From the NCBI GenBank assembly GCA_012295275.1, contig CM022679.1, forward strand, positions 20,909,110 through 20,959,109: a stretch of DNA of 50,000 bases. Direction: 5' to 3'. This DNA comes from Chrysomallon squamiferum (taxonomy: Eukaryota; Mollusca; Gastropoda; Neomphalida; Peltospiridae). Both the position numbers and the translations under genes were made by a program. A model generated the notes under the pieces. It ran no database searches and was not told the DNA's origin. It worked only from the letters and a program-made list of their open reading frames with translations. Positions 39,312 to 50,000 of this stretch are shown here, in pieces (the first letter of the stretch is position 1; every line of letters starts with the position of its first letter).

Positions 39312-40426
39312 AAAAAAACAACATTTGTGTCTTTTGCAGAAATGAACTGTTCTGTGATATTCACTTTTTTATTACCGTGACAGAAATGAAAAAAAAAATT
39401 GTCCATTGTTTTGCAGAGTCTGGACCCACAACCTTTTAATACTGTTGAAGTGAATGACCAAAAATATAATAACTAAACCTCTTTTAAATCCCATATAACA
39501 GTTTCGATCAGTTATTTAGCATTCATATGTGTGTGTATATTTACTGTTTTCTTCATATATATAAAAAAAAAAAAAAAGTTACAAAAATTTATCAGTGTTT
39601 AAGACAGTTACATTTAGTATTCTCATTCTGAAGTTTCATTTGTTTTTATAAATTATAAATGGCATTGGTGCTGTTTCATAAAAGGCAAAACAGGAATATA
39701 GTGCCTATAAATAGAGAGCAATATTATCTTCATAAACTCTTTAGCTGACAGAGGTTTCATAACGGTGGGTGGTTCTCTTCATTGTTTAGTCAGTTAGTGC
39801 ATGTATGTCTGTCTGTGTGTGTGACTGTACAACTATGCAGATGTATGTGTGTTAGCCATCTGATTTTAAGACATTAAGCTTGTGAGTTACTATGCCTGCA
39901 ACTTTTTTTTTATAACAGTTATTATTAAATAAAATATTAGTAATAACTGGCATAAAAGGTTTAAAGGTATGTTTGCTCCAGATGTGTAAGATATAAGCAG
40001 ATTATGGTAGTTTGGTTTCAATGTATAAATTATATATTGTATTAAAATTGCTTAAATTTTTTTTTTAGTGTTTTTTAGTATACAGTTTTAATATATTACT
40101 AAATTATTTGAAGCATGGTTCTAAGATCAAAGCATACAAGTTAAAACCATGTATCATTACAAAACTAAAACTTGAAGCACATGACACAGGGTGAGTTAGA
40201 AATATTTAGGTCAGTTAATTGTTTGTCATTTATATTATATTGTACAAAAAGGCAGAATTAAATAAATGCTTATTTTACCATTTATTCAAGACAAAAATAA
40301 TCATGGGACTGTACAAAGCTGTTTTACTTGCAGCTTTCAAAGTGTCTTCCCTCATGGTTGATACAGAAATTGGGTGCTACTCTCGACTCATCTGTATTTA
40401 GTAGTCACGTTGAGATGAATAAAATA

Positions 40427-40701
40427 CAGGTTGAGAATCCTTTATTTGAAATGCTTGGAACTGGAAGTATTTCACATTTTGGAATATAAGGAGATAGCAT
40501 GAGAATAGAATCTATTTTTCATATATAGCTTACACAGATAATCTGCAGGATTTTTTAAATAATAATTTTAATAATTTTGAGGTTAATTATGGTTTGTATA
40601 TATCATATTGCAAAAATGTCCCAAAATTGTAAGATGATATTTCTGTTCCTCGGGAAAAGTTTTAGATTTCAAAGCTTTTCGGATAAGGGATCGTCAACCT
40701 G
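40427..40701. mobile_element. Tigger/pogo-like MITE with TIRs and TA duplication
   Basis: 275-bp element. The left end is CAGGTTGAGAATCCTTTAT and the reverse complement of the right end is CAGGTTGACGATCCCTTAT. Similarity continues inward to GAAA(T/A)GCTT(G/T)GAA. TA flanks both ends (40425-40426 and 40702-40703). It has no transposase frame. The 'CAGGTTGA..ATCCCTTATCCGAAA' end is of a type I associate with Tigger-like DNA transposons, recalled and not searched. Confidence 0.85.
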
Positions 40702-42566
40702 TAATAGATTTCAATAAAAAAAAAATTAATTGGACCTAATTAGAGATAATGACTGGTTCAGACAAAATCCTGAAATCAAAGGGCATTATGTTAAAGCCAT
40801 GCAAAAGAATTGAAACCTCTGACATGATGCTTTTAGTTATATCATAATTATTTAAATATTAATATTTTTATTTCAAATTAAAGTGACTTTTTTTAGTATT
40901 ATTCTTCCACTGAACATGTTGGTCTGAATCTTCAATGATCCAAATTTTTTATTGTCTGCTTTAATTTAAGGTCACTATCCAATATAATTTTTTTAAAATT
41001 AAAATATTAAAATTTGTTTTAGCTAAATCTCACCAGTGTCAGTGAACACAGTTTCCCCATTCACTCGACCTGATTGGTTTAACATAAGTAAAACAAGAGA
41101 TATAATCTCAAGTTTTCAGAAGATAAGCTCTTGCATGCACAAAAATTAAATTTCAAAATTAATTTAAAGTGAAAGCTCTTCTGTCAAAGAAAATACAAAT
41201 TTCACTTGTGCAGCACACCTCATATAGCTGCAAAATGTCAAATGTAGTCAAACAATCTAAAAATAAACCTTATTCCATACATAAAACCATGACTATTTTG
41301 TGTTTATCTTCAAAAAATTATAAAATTAATATATTATAAATGTTTTATTACTGAGACATGAAATGTTTATATAAATGTAGCACATCCTTTAGTAATAGTA
41401 GTTGGAATATAGGCAGGAAAAAAGTCATCATTTTTAGTTGTATATATAAATTTACATGAAATGTTTTTTGATTAAAGTATGCAGATGAGAGTTAAGAATT
41501 ATATTAGTTTGTTATTTAATTTTATATTTAGTTATTTGTTTTGGAAGGATTACTTTGATTATTTCTTTAATTATTTATAAATAAATGTATGCTTTGTTTC
41601 CAAAATTTAAATTAAATAATAATTTTTCTGGTAAAACCGGTTTTAAGTCAAAATAAATTCTGACAAAATAAATGTTTATTTCTTATTCTTGATAAATGTA
41701 TTTATGATAAAGAAAGACAGAATTATTTTAAAAAATATATGCAATAAAAATAATAAATGAATTAATAATAAATAAAATTCAGATATACTTTCATTACAAA
41801 ATATAATTAAAAGAACATTATATAATTAAAAAATATAATAAATAAAATGTTGGTAACTATACACAAGGTTTAATAATAATAAAATAAGTAATTAAAGCAC
41901 AAAGATGATAATTCCAAATTCTGCAAAATACTGAATGATGTGTTTTTTTTTTTCGTGTTAAATTTGCTCAGAATTAATTTATCTGTGACAAAAACATCTG
42001 TACCTCTTCACAACATTTATTTAATAATTTTAAAATTGTCAAAATGAAGAAGAATGTCATCTATGATTTCTACTGTTGTTTTATAATGATGTAAAATTAT
42101 TCTTATATATATATAAAACAATGATTGATCAGCTGTGGTTTATTAGTTGTGAAAGCAGCAAGAATTTATGAAAATTGAAGTACGTAAACTAGATTTTATT
42201 TTAAATCTGTTAATGTATATTGTGTATTAAAGATATTTATATTGTTCTGTTTGTTATTTTTTATTTGCTTAAAAATAAAATATGCATTTCAGTCATTTTT
42301 ATTTAATTTAAAAATATATTATTTTATTTATTAGGTTTTTTTTTTTTTTTTTACAAAAAATTATCAGTAGGTACAATTTCAAAATTATAAACAAATACAT
42401 ATCAGGTATAAAATTAATTATTTAATGTTTGAATATCAACCAATCATGAATTTTATTTTCAAAATCAAAACACTTTTGATTTATACTTTATACTGCAACT
42501 TTGGGTTATTATTTTATTTATTATGGTTACTGTTGTATATTTTTATTTCATAACTGTATAAATTAA

Positions 42567-42594
42567 AATAATAATAATAATAATAATAATAATA
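42567..42594. repeat. (AAT)n microsatellite
   Basis: About nine AAT units. Confidence 0.9.
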
Positions 42595-44290
42595 CTAAAT
42601 AATCAAACGCACATCACTGAACACTGACATTTAATATAATGTACTGTGCTAGCAGTGCAGTATTACGTAATGATCGAAATGATCTCGTACCGCTAAACTG
42701 TTCATCAGACAGTGACATATTAAAACTTCATGAACACATCAATTTAATCTCCATGATCACTGAACGCCGATATGCGAGACTATGCATTGGGAAAACGCTT
42801 AAACATACAATATTACACAAACATTTCGTTGGTTTTGAAAATTTGACGGCTGTAGATACGTACAGGTTTATACCCACTATTTATAGTCCATTCACTGATA
42901 CCGGAACATAAAATAGATATAAAAGGCTACAGGTCTATTATGTGAAGTTGATAGAATTGCACATACGAAATTAATCTAGGATAGAAGAAGACGATAAAAT
43001 ATGAAAATGTTTATAATATGCGTTCATGTGATGAAAAGGTTTGTGTGTGACGCCGACTGCGCCAGTAATAGAGAAATCAAAACAAAAATAATAATAATAA
43101 TAATAATTCCAACACATAATATAGTACGTTTTTAATTACTATTTGTATGTTGTATTATATATATGTATAAATGAGATTACAAAATTATAAATGAATTTAC
43201 TACGTTGGTTAAGAAAAAATAAAGTATTTACAACCTCATCAACTCTGAATATAAGCGCCATTTTGTTACAAAAACATTAATATTAAACATCATGGGTGAA
43301 AAATAAAAATTAAAATTAGAATAACATTTTCATTAACTTGTTATTAATCTCATGTTAAAATGAAAAACATAGAAAGAAAAGTAAATTATTTTTAATTTCG
43401 CTGCTAAAACAAACCACAATTTAAAAACAAAAATCAACGTGGCGTCAACATGTCCAAGATTCGTACAGCACAGCCAGAATCTCCTGTCCAATGGGCGGCT
43501 GTCGTTTGGTGACGTGAAAAAAACCCTATATCCTGACAAAATTTTCCAGACAATCCAGTCGGAATGCACCAAACATTAACAACATTATCAATCTCTGATT
43601 TTGAACAACCAGATACCGTTTCCGACTTCCAGTATTTCTTAAACAAAGTTTTCATATATCATTTAAACATTATGGTTTATGTTAAAATGAAAGTTCATCA
43701 CCTGCCATGTGATAAGAAATAATGACTGTGCTCGGGGACATTTAGACGACTTATAGCAATGTTACGTCAGTGTATAAAGTTACCAAGCACGCGACAGTAT
43801 CTTTATCACTAATAAAGATGGTTATTCGCCCTCTAACTACAGTAGTTCTGAAATGTAGTCATTCGGTAACACTTCTAAAAACAGTAAGACGGATGAGTAT
43901 TTCTGTTAGTGGATACATCTATTCTAAACATGCTGAAGAATATATAATATTTCAAAATGACTACCTAAATTATGACTAAAATCACTGGCTTTGTGACCTA
44001 TGTCTGGGTTCGTTGATTTGATTCTGAAATTTTGATTGCGAAACAGAATTTTTGAATAATCTAAATTGCATTATAATTTTATTCATTACTAAATGAAAAT
44101 TTTTTGTTTAGTAACCGTTTTATTTGTATGGATTTAAAAATTCTTGCTGTGCTGTTGTTATTTTACTCCTCTATTTGGAAGTGATATTACGTGTTAATTT
44201 TATTATATTTTTTATTATAAACAACAAAATGGAAAAATACATTTATGATTCTCTGTGTAGTGTTTTTTTTCAAAATGTTTAATATTATTT

Positions 44291-44295
<5 letters not shown>

Positions 44296-44335
<40 letters not shown>
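44296..44335. repeat. (GT)n microsatellite
   Basis: About 20 uninterrupted GT units. Confidence 0.96.
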
Positions 44336-44338
<3 letters not shown>

Positions 44339-44674
44339 GTTTCTTCAGATAGTTCTTCCCATTTCAGCAGATCGAACGTGATACTGATTTTTTGGTAACT
44401 TGTTCTATATTATGAAGTTACCTCCAAGCCATTAAAATGTAAAACGCATGCATATCTAAAATATGATTTGTTAAAAATACAAAATGTACATGACAAATAC
44501 ACGAAATAATATAAAATACACCCACAAAAATATAATTGCTATTCTTAAAATAATGAAACATGTAATGTAAAAAATAGACAGATACCGTTATAGAGACAAT
44601 TTTCTAATGACAAAACCTTTTGATAACAAATATTCTAAAGAAACATTTCATAAAATTATTCCTTGCTTCACATT

Positions 44675-44757
44675 AGGGATCATTCAGTAGCTCGGATGTT
44701 AGAGCACTCTTTTGAGGAGCGATCTGTTTTAGGATCTAATCTCAGGATTTTCTTTTC
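44675..44757 (+). mobile_element. tRNA-like SINE head (pseudo-tRNA)
   Basis: TAGCTCGGATGTTAGAGCAC (44688-44707) fits an RNA polymerase III A box and D-arm. AGGATCTAATCTC (about 44731-44743) is a degenerate B box/T-arm at a suitable distance. The sequence passes directly into TCTT/TTC repeats, as tRNA-derived SINEs often do. The anticodon arm does not fold well, so it is not called a functional tRNA. SINE family unknown. Confidence 0.5.
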
Positions 44758-44772
44758 TTTTCTTTCTGTCTT

Positions 44773-44817
44773 TTCTTCTTCTTCTTCTTCTTCTTCTTCT
44801 TCTTCTTCTTCTTCTTT
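44773..44817. repeat. (TTC)n microsatellite
   Basis: About 14 TTC units directly after the tRNA-like sequence and a TTTTC-rich spacer; it may be the tail of that retroposon. Confidence 0.95.
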
Positions 44818-45054
44818 TAAAAAATAATATATATTTTTTCCTATCCACAAATAAATGTTCTGTCAATTTATTTTCACTTCTGCCGAGAATGTCCTGATGT
44901 AATATTTAATTTTCTGCCATTATATAATTTATATTTATAGATCGTACATATTTACTGAAACAAAATTTTAAAAACATGTAAGTTACAATCCCCAAAAGAT
45001 TTAGAATATATATATATATATTTTTTTTTTAAATCATCTGTTCACAAGACGAAA

Positions 45055-46795
45055 CTAAGCTTCCCGAAATTGCCAGTGGGGGTCGGAGGGGTATCCAATA
45101 GCGGGGGGAGCATGAACTAGGGGACGTCCATCAGGGCCGTACATGTAAGGGCCAACGTAGGCCCCTCGTGGGTAGGCAGCAGGGGCCGCGTATTTGGCGT
45201 AGTAAGGATCCTCGAGGGAATACATTGGTTCCATCATAATGGGGGGCGAGTAACGACTCTGTTTCTCTAGAATCTCTCGCGAATCCTCGTAGTGGTCGCT
45301 TGTGATGTAACAGCCAGCCAGGGAGTAGAAGGTGGCGGTGAAGGCGCAAAGGATCATTCCGACCCACCCTAGAATGTACGACCACCCGTATCTTCGTGAT
45401 GTTGCGTTTTTCAGTTCCTGGAAAAGAAGCGTCATGATCAAGTTGCAAGTATCAGAAGTTTTACTCTGCATACAAGAATGAGAAACTGGAAATAAGTTTG
45501 GAATTTTCGATGGATATCAGAAGATTTTATTTTATTTTTATCATTATTTCATTCTTTGTTCATAGTAGTTCTTATTTTCGTTTACTCGTTGCATACATAC
45601 ATACATACATACATACATACATGTGACAGACGAATGGATGGACAACATCATGCTAGTTTGTAATTCACACATTCTAAACTTGTATATTCTAATCAGTAAA
45701 TTTAAAATATTTTATTTTAAAATCTATTTTACAGTTCACTTACCGCATCCCACTGTTTATAGAACTCGTCCCCATCTGTGATTTTATTTCTTTCAAGATA
45801 CTCTGCACCATGGAAAAATGCTATAGCGGCTGCAACACTGAATGCTGAAATAAAGTGTAATAAAAAAATATGTGAGAGAATGAAATGATTCTCACTGTTG
45901 AATATTTTCACGCATAAATATTGATTACAATTGATATAGTTAATTATATTTAAGAAGAAATACAGCTACAGTAGATCGACGTAAGCCATAAATGTATCCC
46001 GAGATGCTTAGAAGATGACTGCGGATTGTCTTTCTTTTTTTTTTTTTCTCTCCTTTACATTGCAGTTGATATGTTGGTGATGACGATAGTAAGGTAACTG
46101 ATGGTAGTGTTTAAGTGATTGTTGTGGTCATTCTGGATTGCTAGTATTTAATAGTTGAAACTGTTTTCTGATGAGATGAATTATATTAGCGAAAACTAAT
46201 ATCTTCAATATCTAATTATGAAAAACAATAAAATCACTAACTAAAACTCCAACCCGAGGTTGAATGGGTAGATGACTACATCATTTTATTAATTACGAAT
46301 GTCAGGTAAGTAAACCGGATTTATCAACAATTCAAACTCCAGGTCCCACAAAAGATAGATCCACTGATGATAACTACCATGAAGATGATAAATAAATTCG
46401 TTTAATGATTTTCCTCTTCTTTTTATTTAAAAATTATTTGTATGCGTGTATTCGTATATATGTGTGAGTGTGAGCGTGTTTTGAATTTATCATTACCCGA
46501 TCTATGTCAAATAAATACATTACACACATATACGCAGTCATGCACACACCCACACCTCCCACCACTCCCACACATACAACATGTAACACACACACACACA
46601 TATATGTACACATATATAAACACACACGCACACACACACACACACACGTCAGTTTACCTGCAATGTAGGCACACAGACCAGCCACGTATGCCCATCGTGA
46701 TATTCTCCAGCAGCAAAGGATCAAGCCAAAAATGTAGGCACAGACAAATGTAACTACCGCCACAATGTAAAACGCCAACCACAAGCGAATCAGAT
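45055..46795 (-). CDS. Claudin/PMP22-superfamily four-TM protein, 5' end missing
   Basis: Likely membrane or junction protein. Three minus-strand exons join in phase at GT-AG sites: 46795-46658, 45844-45744, 45417-45055, giving about 199 residues and a TAG stop. In order they encode TM2 (WLAFYIVAVVTFVCAYIFGL), TM3 (from WAYVAGLCAYIAAF to AFFHGAEYLE), an extracellular loop with an NAT sequon (a possible N-glycosylation site), TM4 (GWSYILGWVGMILCAFTA), and a cytoplasmic tail of about 70 residues rich in Tyr, Pro, Ala and Gly (YYAKYAAPAAYPRG, YMYGPDGRP). The TM3-loop-GWSxxLGW-TM4 arrangement is typical of claudins and relatives. The first exon(s), which should hold TM1 and the first loop with a W-GLW-C-C signature, were not found up to the window end. 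The first exon shown is entered with one base carried over from the missing exon. The tail lacks a classical claudin PDZ ligand. Exact family (claudin, Clc-like, other) is open. Confidence 0.75.
45592..45621. repeat. (ATAC)n microsatellite in claudin-like intron
   Basis: About 7.5 ATAC units. Confidence 0.93.
46520..46650. repeat. (AC)n-rich compound repeat beside claudin-like exon
   Basis: Imperfect CACA and CACACG units that end within 10 bp of the donor of the exon at 46658-46795. Long frames reading through are repeat translations continuing from the real exon. Confidence 0.9.
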
Positions 46796-47007
46796 CTGAA
46801 ACAGAATGGAAGAGTTCGAGATGAGAAAAGTAAACATTTCGTTACCTTATTAATAAAAGATCGCAAATACAATCGTTGTCAGATGATTTATCCATTAACA
46901 GATTAGAAATTAATTTCAAGTATTCTTAAATAGATATTCATGGCTATTTATTCTTAACAATAACTGAACTCATCGTTTCATTGCAATCGGTGTATATCCA
47001 GATGTTT

Positions 47008-47110
47008 TCCTTTCTTCTTTTTTTTAATTCTTTTTTCTTTTCTTTTTCTTTCTTTTTATTCTTTTTTCTTTTCTTTTTCTTTCTTTTCTTGTTTTTATTT
47101 TTTTTTAATT
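47008..47110. repeat. (TTTTC)n pyrimidine-rich tract
   Basis: Imperfect TTTTC/TTCTTT repeats including two near-identical 25-30 bp blocks. Confidence 0.9.
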
Positions 47111-47643
47111 TTTTAATTTTGTTTTAATTTTGTTTCTGAAAATAATTACAAAACTGAGTACAATCTTATAATTATTGATATGTAATTTTACAGTTTCTAT
47201 TTTTAAGAGAATATCACCATACACTTATACACCAAGAAAGTAATTCACAATACATAAAATAACATGTTAAACTGAGCGTAGACAAATAACTTGTATTGTT
47301 TTTCCCCGTCTTTATAGCATAGACGGAGTCGTTATTGTTTTTGATGGTGCTAGTGTAGTAATAGTCTGCGTAGTAGTAGCGGTAGTGGGTACTAGATTTG
47401 GTGGCAGCGGTATATTTAATGGTGCTGATAGTGACTGTGATGATGGTACTAGTAATTGTAGTAATTCAATTTTAACAATTGTTCTGTTTACTGTTACTTC
47501 ACTCGAGTTATTTAACTTCCAGTCTTCAATACAGAATTTATCAACTTATGATAAATCTGATGTTAATTCATTTTAGTTGTTATACTTTACTCAGCGGATG
47601 TAAAATCCTATTTTAAAAAATTAATAAGCTTAAGAGCATTATA

Positions 47644-48175
47644 CAGTGGTGCCTTGACTTACGAGTGCCCCATTACGAGCTTTCCAAGTAATGAGCAAGC
47701 TTCAGATATGTCACCGCTAGTTGGCGCAACGAACAACACAACATCCGGCCAGCATACTGCGTCACACTCGTTTGTTTCACGTGGTTACCTCGCCGCGGAA
47801 GCATCTCTGTTGAGTTGTGTTTGCGTTTAATGCAGTATTATGCAATTTTTTTTTTTTTTTTTTACCATGGATCGCAAAAAACAGTGCAAAGGCGTTAAAA
47901 TAAATTGACTGAACTCCAAGATAAATACACTTTACAAAGCCAATTTATTTCTTTACATTCTCTTTTAATTTGTTTTTATACAATATTTTCCATTTCTAAA
48001 TACATTTTTCTTATTTAAAAATACGCTACAAAAAAATGGGGTGGTTATGGAGGGCTGGAACTGATTAATGGTATTTCAATTAATTCCAGTTTTGAAAATT
48101 GATTTGATACATGAGCAAATTGAGTTACGAACTCGGCCACGGAAGGAATTAAACTCGTAAGTCAAAGTATCACTG
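47644..48175. mobile_element. Mariner/Tigger-like MITE with TIRs and TA duplication
   Basis: 532-bp element. The left end is CAGTGGTGCCTTGACTTACG and the reverse complement of the right end is CAGTGATACTTTGACTTACG, followed on both sides by AGT: 20 of 23 bases match. TA flanks both ends (47642-47643 and 48176-48177). The interior has a T run and a 13-codon frame (ATG at 47867, MDRKKQCKGVKIN) that may be the decayed start of a transposase. Non-autonomous. Confidence 0.88.
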
Positions 48176-50000
48176 TATTTCATAACACTTTAATGTTTTA
48201 CAAAATAACTATTTAGAAGGTAGATGCCATGTCAAAAAGGCAAATGGTTTTAATACCAGTGAATATATCAGTTAATTTTTGTTTCTTTGGACATCTGAGT
48301 CTTACGAATTCAGTATTAATTATTTAACGGACCTCGATTCCACGGACCTCGGATTCAGCGGACAAAAAATTGGCGGACTTTAAGTCGGAAGCAAACCCTT
48401 GTATTTCCCGGATATAACTGATGTCATGCGTACGTAATTCATTCAGTTCTCAGTATGATATCGCTCTTCCTCTGATGTGAATGTTGCGTCTTTCTGATAT
48501 TTTAGCTTTTATTATTGTCATTGTTAACTTTTTAAATGGTCGTTTCGTATTATTTTATATAAAACTACTATAATTACAGTATTGTAATATCTTTTAAAAA
48601 TATTTTTGATTTAAGTACATTTTGGCATTACCGTTTCTGCTGTTGGTCCCTTAAACCAATGGTCTTCTGTGTGTTGTATTAATCCATTACATCATTATCT
48701 GTATTGTTGTTATTATCATCTGTATTATCATTGCAATACAGATTCAGAAATCATGTTGGCTTTCAATGTTTTTTATAACTCAAATAAAGAAAAGCGCCTA
48801 CGCACTGTATAATATTAAGTATACAACACATACCTGAAACAAGGGCGTGACTTTGACACAAAAAGAGGGGTGATTCCCGAAACGCCCTGTTTGACTCAAA
48901 AGTAATTATTTAGTGAAAATTATTACACGAGAATTCACGCATTAAATCATAGAACCAAATCGGAAGTTTTTGTTTATATTTTTGATAGGTGTTTCATGGT
49001 TCGTATCGAGGTATTGTGAGTTGAGCGTGTGTTTATTAAACTCTATTTATTTTCAACTGTAACCACCCTCCGTGACCACATACTCAACAGGAGCGGTAGA
49101 ATAAAGTAACTGGAGTGGAACAGAAACTGAAATGAGTAACGATGACACATCCAGCGTTAACAGTATTTCGAAATAATCTCAACTCAAAAACAGCCACATT
49201 AAGTACCATCACTCCAAAAGAAGGAGATGAGATTTAATATATGGACTCCGTGATGTTAAGTGAATGGAGACGGCTTGGCTAAGTAATGACGTAGGATATA
49301 GCTCCATGATTTTAACCGTGCCGTGATGACCTGCGCAGTTACACGATGGTCCAGTCTTTTTGGATTTTTGCCCTTACAGCTTAAGACCTTCAATCACTTT
49401 ATCAAAATCTGTATGTGCACGAACGAGTATATTCATGTACAAATTCTTGCTTCTCTTCGATAAAAGAACAGTAAGAAAAGGTGGCAAATACATTCCCATG
49501 TTGTTTCATCTTTATAACATACATAATTTTTGTTTTACACCTAAACCAACATGAAATATATTTTCTGTTTGAAACTTTTTTGTTAACAGCTACAATAAAA
49601 ACAAGATTTGAGGCGTTAGCACATACTTTCATATCTCCATACAGGAACAATAAAAAATCTCATTTAGTTTTGGTCAAGAAGCAAACAAATGAATAAGCTT
49701 CAAAAATAATAATTATTAAACCACAGAGGGCCTACACCACAGAGTTTATTTGCTGTTTTTTTTGAAGCCTTTTATGATCTTCATCAGGAGCGATTCTGCT
49801 ATAAAACTAATGAAACTTAAAATTTAGAGCCTCCGATATAGGAGAGGCCCCAAGAAGCGACTTTTGTCAACATTAAATTTTCATTTTAATCCGTAACAGT
49901 CTGTCTGTATGTATGTAACTATCTATTTTCTATTTATCGAACTATTTATCTTCTATTTATCTTAATATCCATCTATCTATCTACCTATCCACATACATTA

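Larger units (their letters stand above)
39312..45054. other. Intergenic region between USO1 and the claudin-like gene
   Basis: Its start must contain the USO1 3' UTR; AATAAA hexamers occur at 39928-39933 and near 40259, 40418 and 40708, but none is clearly the site used. Beyond that lie a complete MITE (40427-40701), AT-rich DNA with no coding signal (about 40.7-42.6 kb), a short CpG-containing patch (42.6-43.8 kb), a GT repeat, a tRNA-like SINE head with a TTC repeat, and plain AT-rich DNA. The minus-strand claudin-like gene should have its 3' UTR just below 45,055. Confidence 0.6.
46796..50000. other. Region upstream of the claudin-like exons
   Basis: This is the expected location of the missing 5' exon(s) of the minus-strand claudin-like gene, or part of a long first intron. 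I scanned the minus strand for a TM1/GLW-C-C exon and did not find one. It holds a TTTTC-rich tract (47008-47110), a TA-flanked MITE (47644-48175), a possible second transposon remnant near 48.3 kb, and AT-rich sequence. No other gene was recognised. Confidence 0.5.

Noticed and set aside
39089-39406. 105-residue minus-strand frame with a poly-Ser run
   Set aside because: It is the antisense shadow of the USO1 acidic C-terminal exon (GAT/GAG repeats).
42639-42911. 90-residue plus-strand frame as a protein gene
   Set aside because: Not recognised, isolated, and length alone is weak evidence; mentioned only within a finding.
43333-43655. Two overlapping minus-strand frames of 73-79 residues
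   Set aside because: No recognised domain, no consistent splice partners, and they overlap each other in different frames. The region is kept only as a promoter-like patch.
46168-46196. Hammerhead ribozyme core look-alike (CTGATGAG ... CGAAA)
   Set aside because: The intervening sequence does not form a convincing stem II and no stem I or III partners were found.
46442-46753. His/Thr-rich plus-strand frame over the claudin-like exon
   Set aside because: It is a translation of the AC repeat plus the antisense of the real minus-strand exon.
49761-49790. CTGATGA motif on the minus strand as a hammerhead/Penelope-type signal
   Set aside because: There is no CGAAAC partner and no reverse-transcriptase sequence nearby.

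Overview
This is nuclear DNA from an animal. It is very AT-rich and full of microsatellites, with large stretches free of coding sequence. All recognised genes are split by GT-AG introns. They are metazoan genes whose products read close to, but clearly different from, vertebrate orthologues. The dense TATG/ATAC, AC, AG, ATT and GAT repeats, the mariner/Tigger-like MITEs and the AT richness suggest a lophotrochozoan, most likely a mollusc and possibly a cephalopod. That placement is inference.

Layout. 1-11,637: intergenic, no recognisable gene, many simple repeats and one diverged 134-bp tandem duplication. 11,638-16,363 (+): PTCD1, a mitochondrial pentatricopeptide protein, 8 exons, with a +1 frameshift in exon 4. 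17,451-20,679 (-): TVP23/FAM18, a Golgi membrane protein, 7 exons, convergent with PTCD1. 21,463-22,888 (+): an ELOVL-type very-long-chain fatty acid elongase, 2 coding exons seen, head-to-head with TVP23. 23,867-39,311 (+): USO1/p115, the Golgi vesicle-tethering factor, 23 in-phase exons plus one candidate exon that breaks the frame. 39,312-45,054: intergenic, with a complete Tigger-like MITE, a tRNA-like SINE head, simple repeats and a short CpG-containing patch. 45,055-46,795 (-): the 3' three exons of a claudin/PMP22-superfamily four-transmembrane protein; its first exon(s) were not found. 46,796-50,000: intergenic, with a second clear TIR/TA-flanked MITE.

Functional view. TVP23, ELOVL and USO1 all act in the ER/Golgi system, but they are unrelated housekeeping genes and nothing shows co-regulation beyond a short shared TVP23/ELOVL upstream region. 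PTCD1 acts in mitochondria. The claudin-like gene is probably a junction or plasma membrane protein. No prokaryotic-type system, CRISPR array, virus or toxin gene was seen. The most useful observations are two apparent +1 homopolymer frame problems (PTCD1 exon 4 and a USO1 coiled-coil exon), an 89-bp tandem duplication that doubles a USO1 splice acceptor, and several previously unlabelled MITEs.
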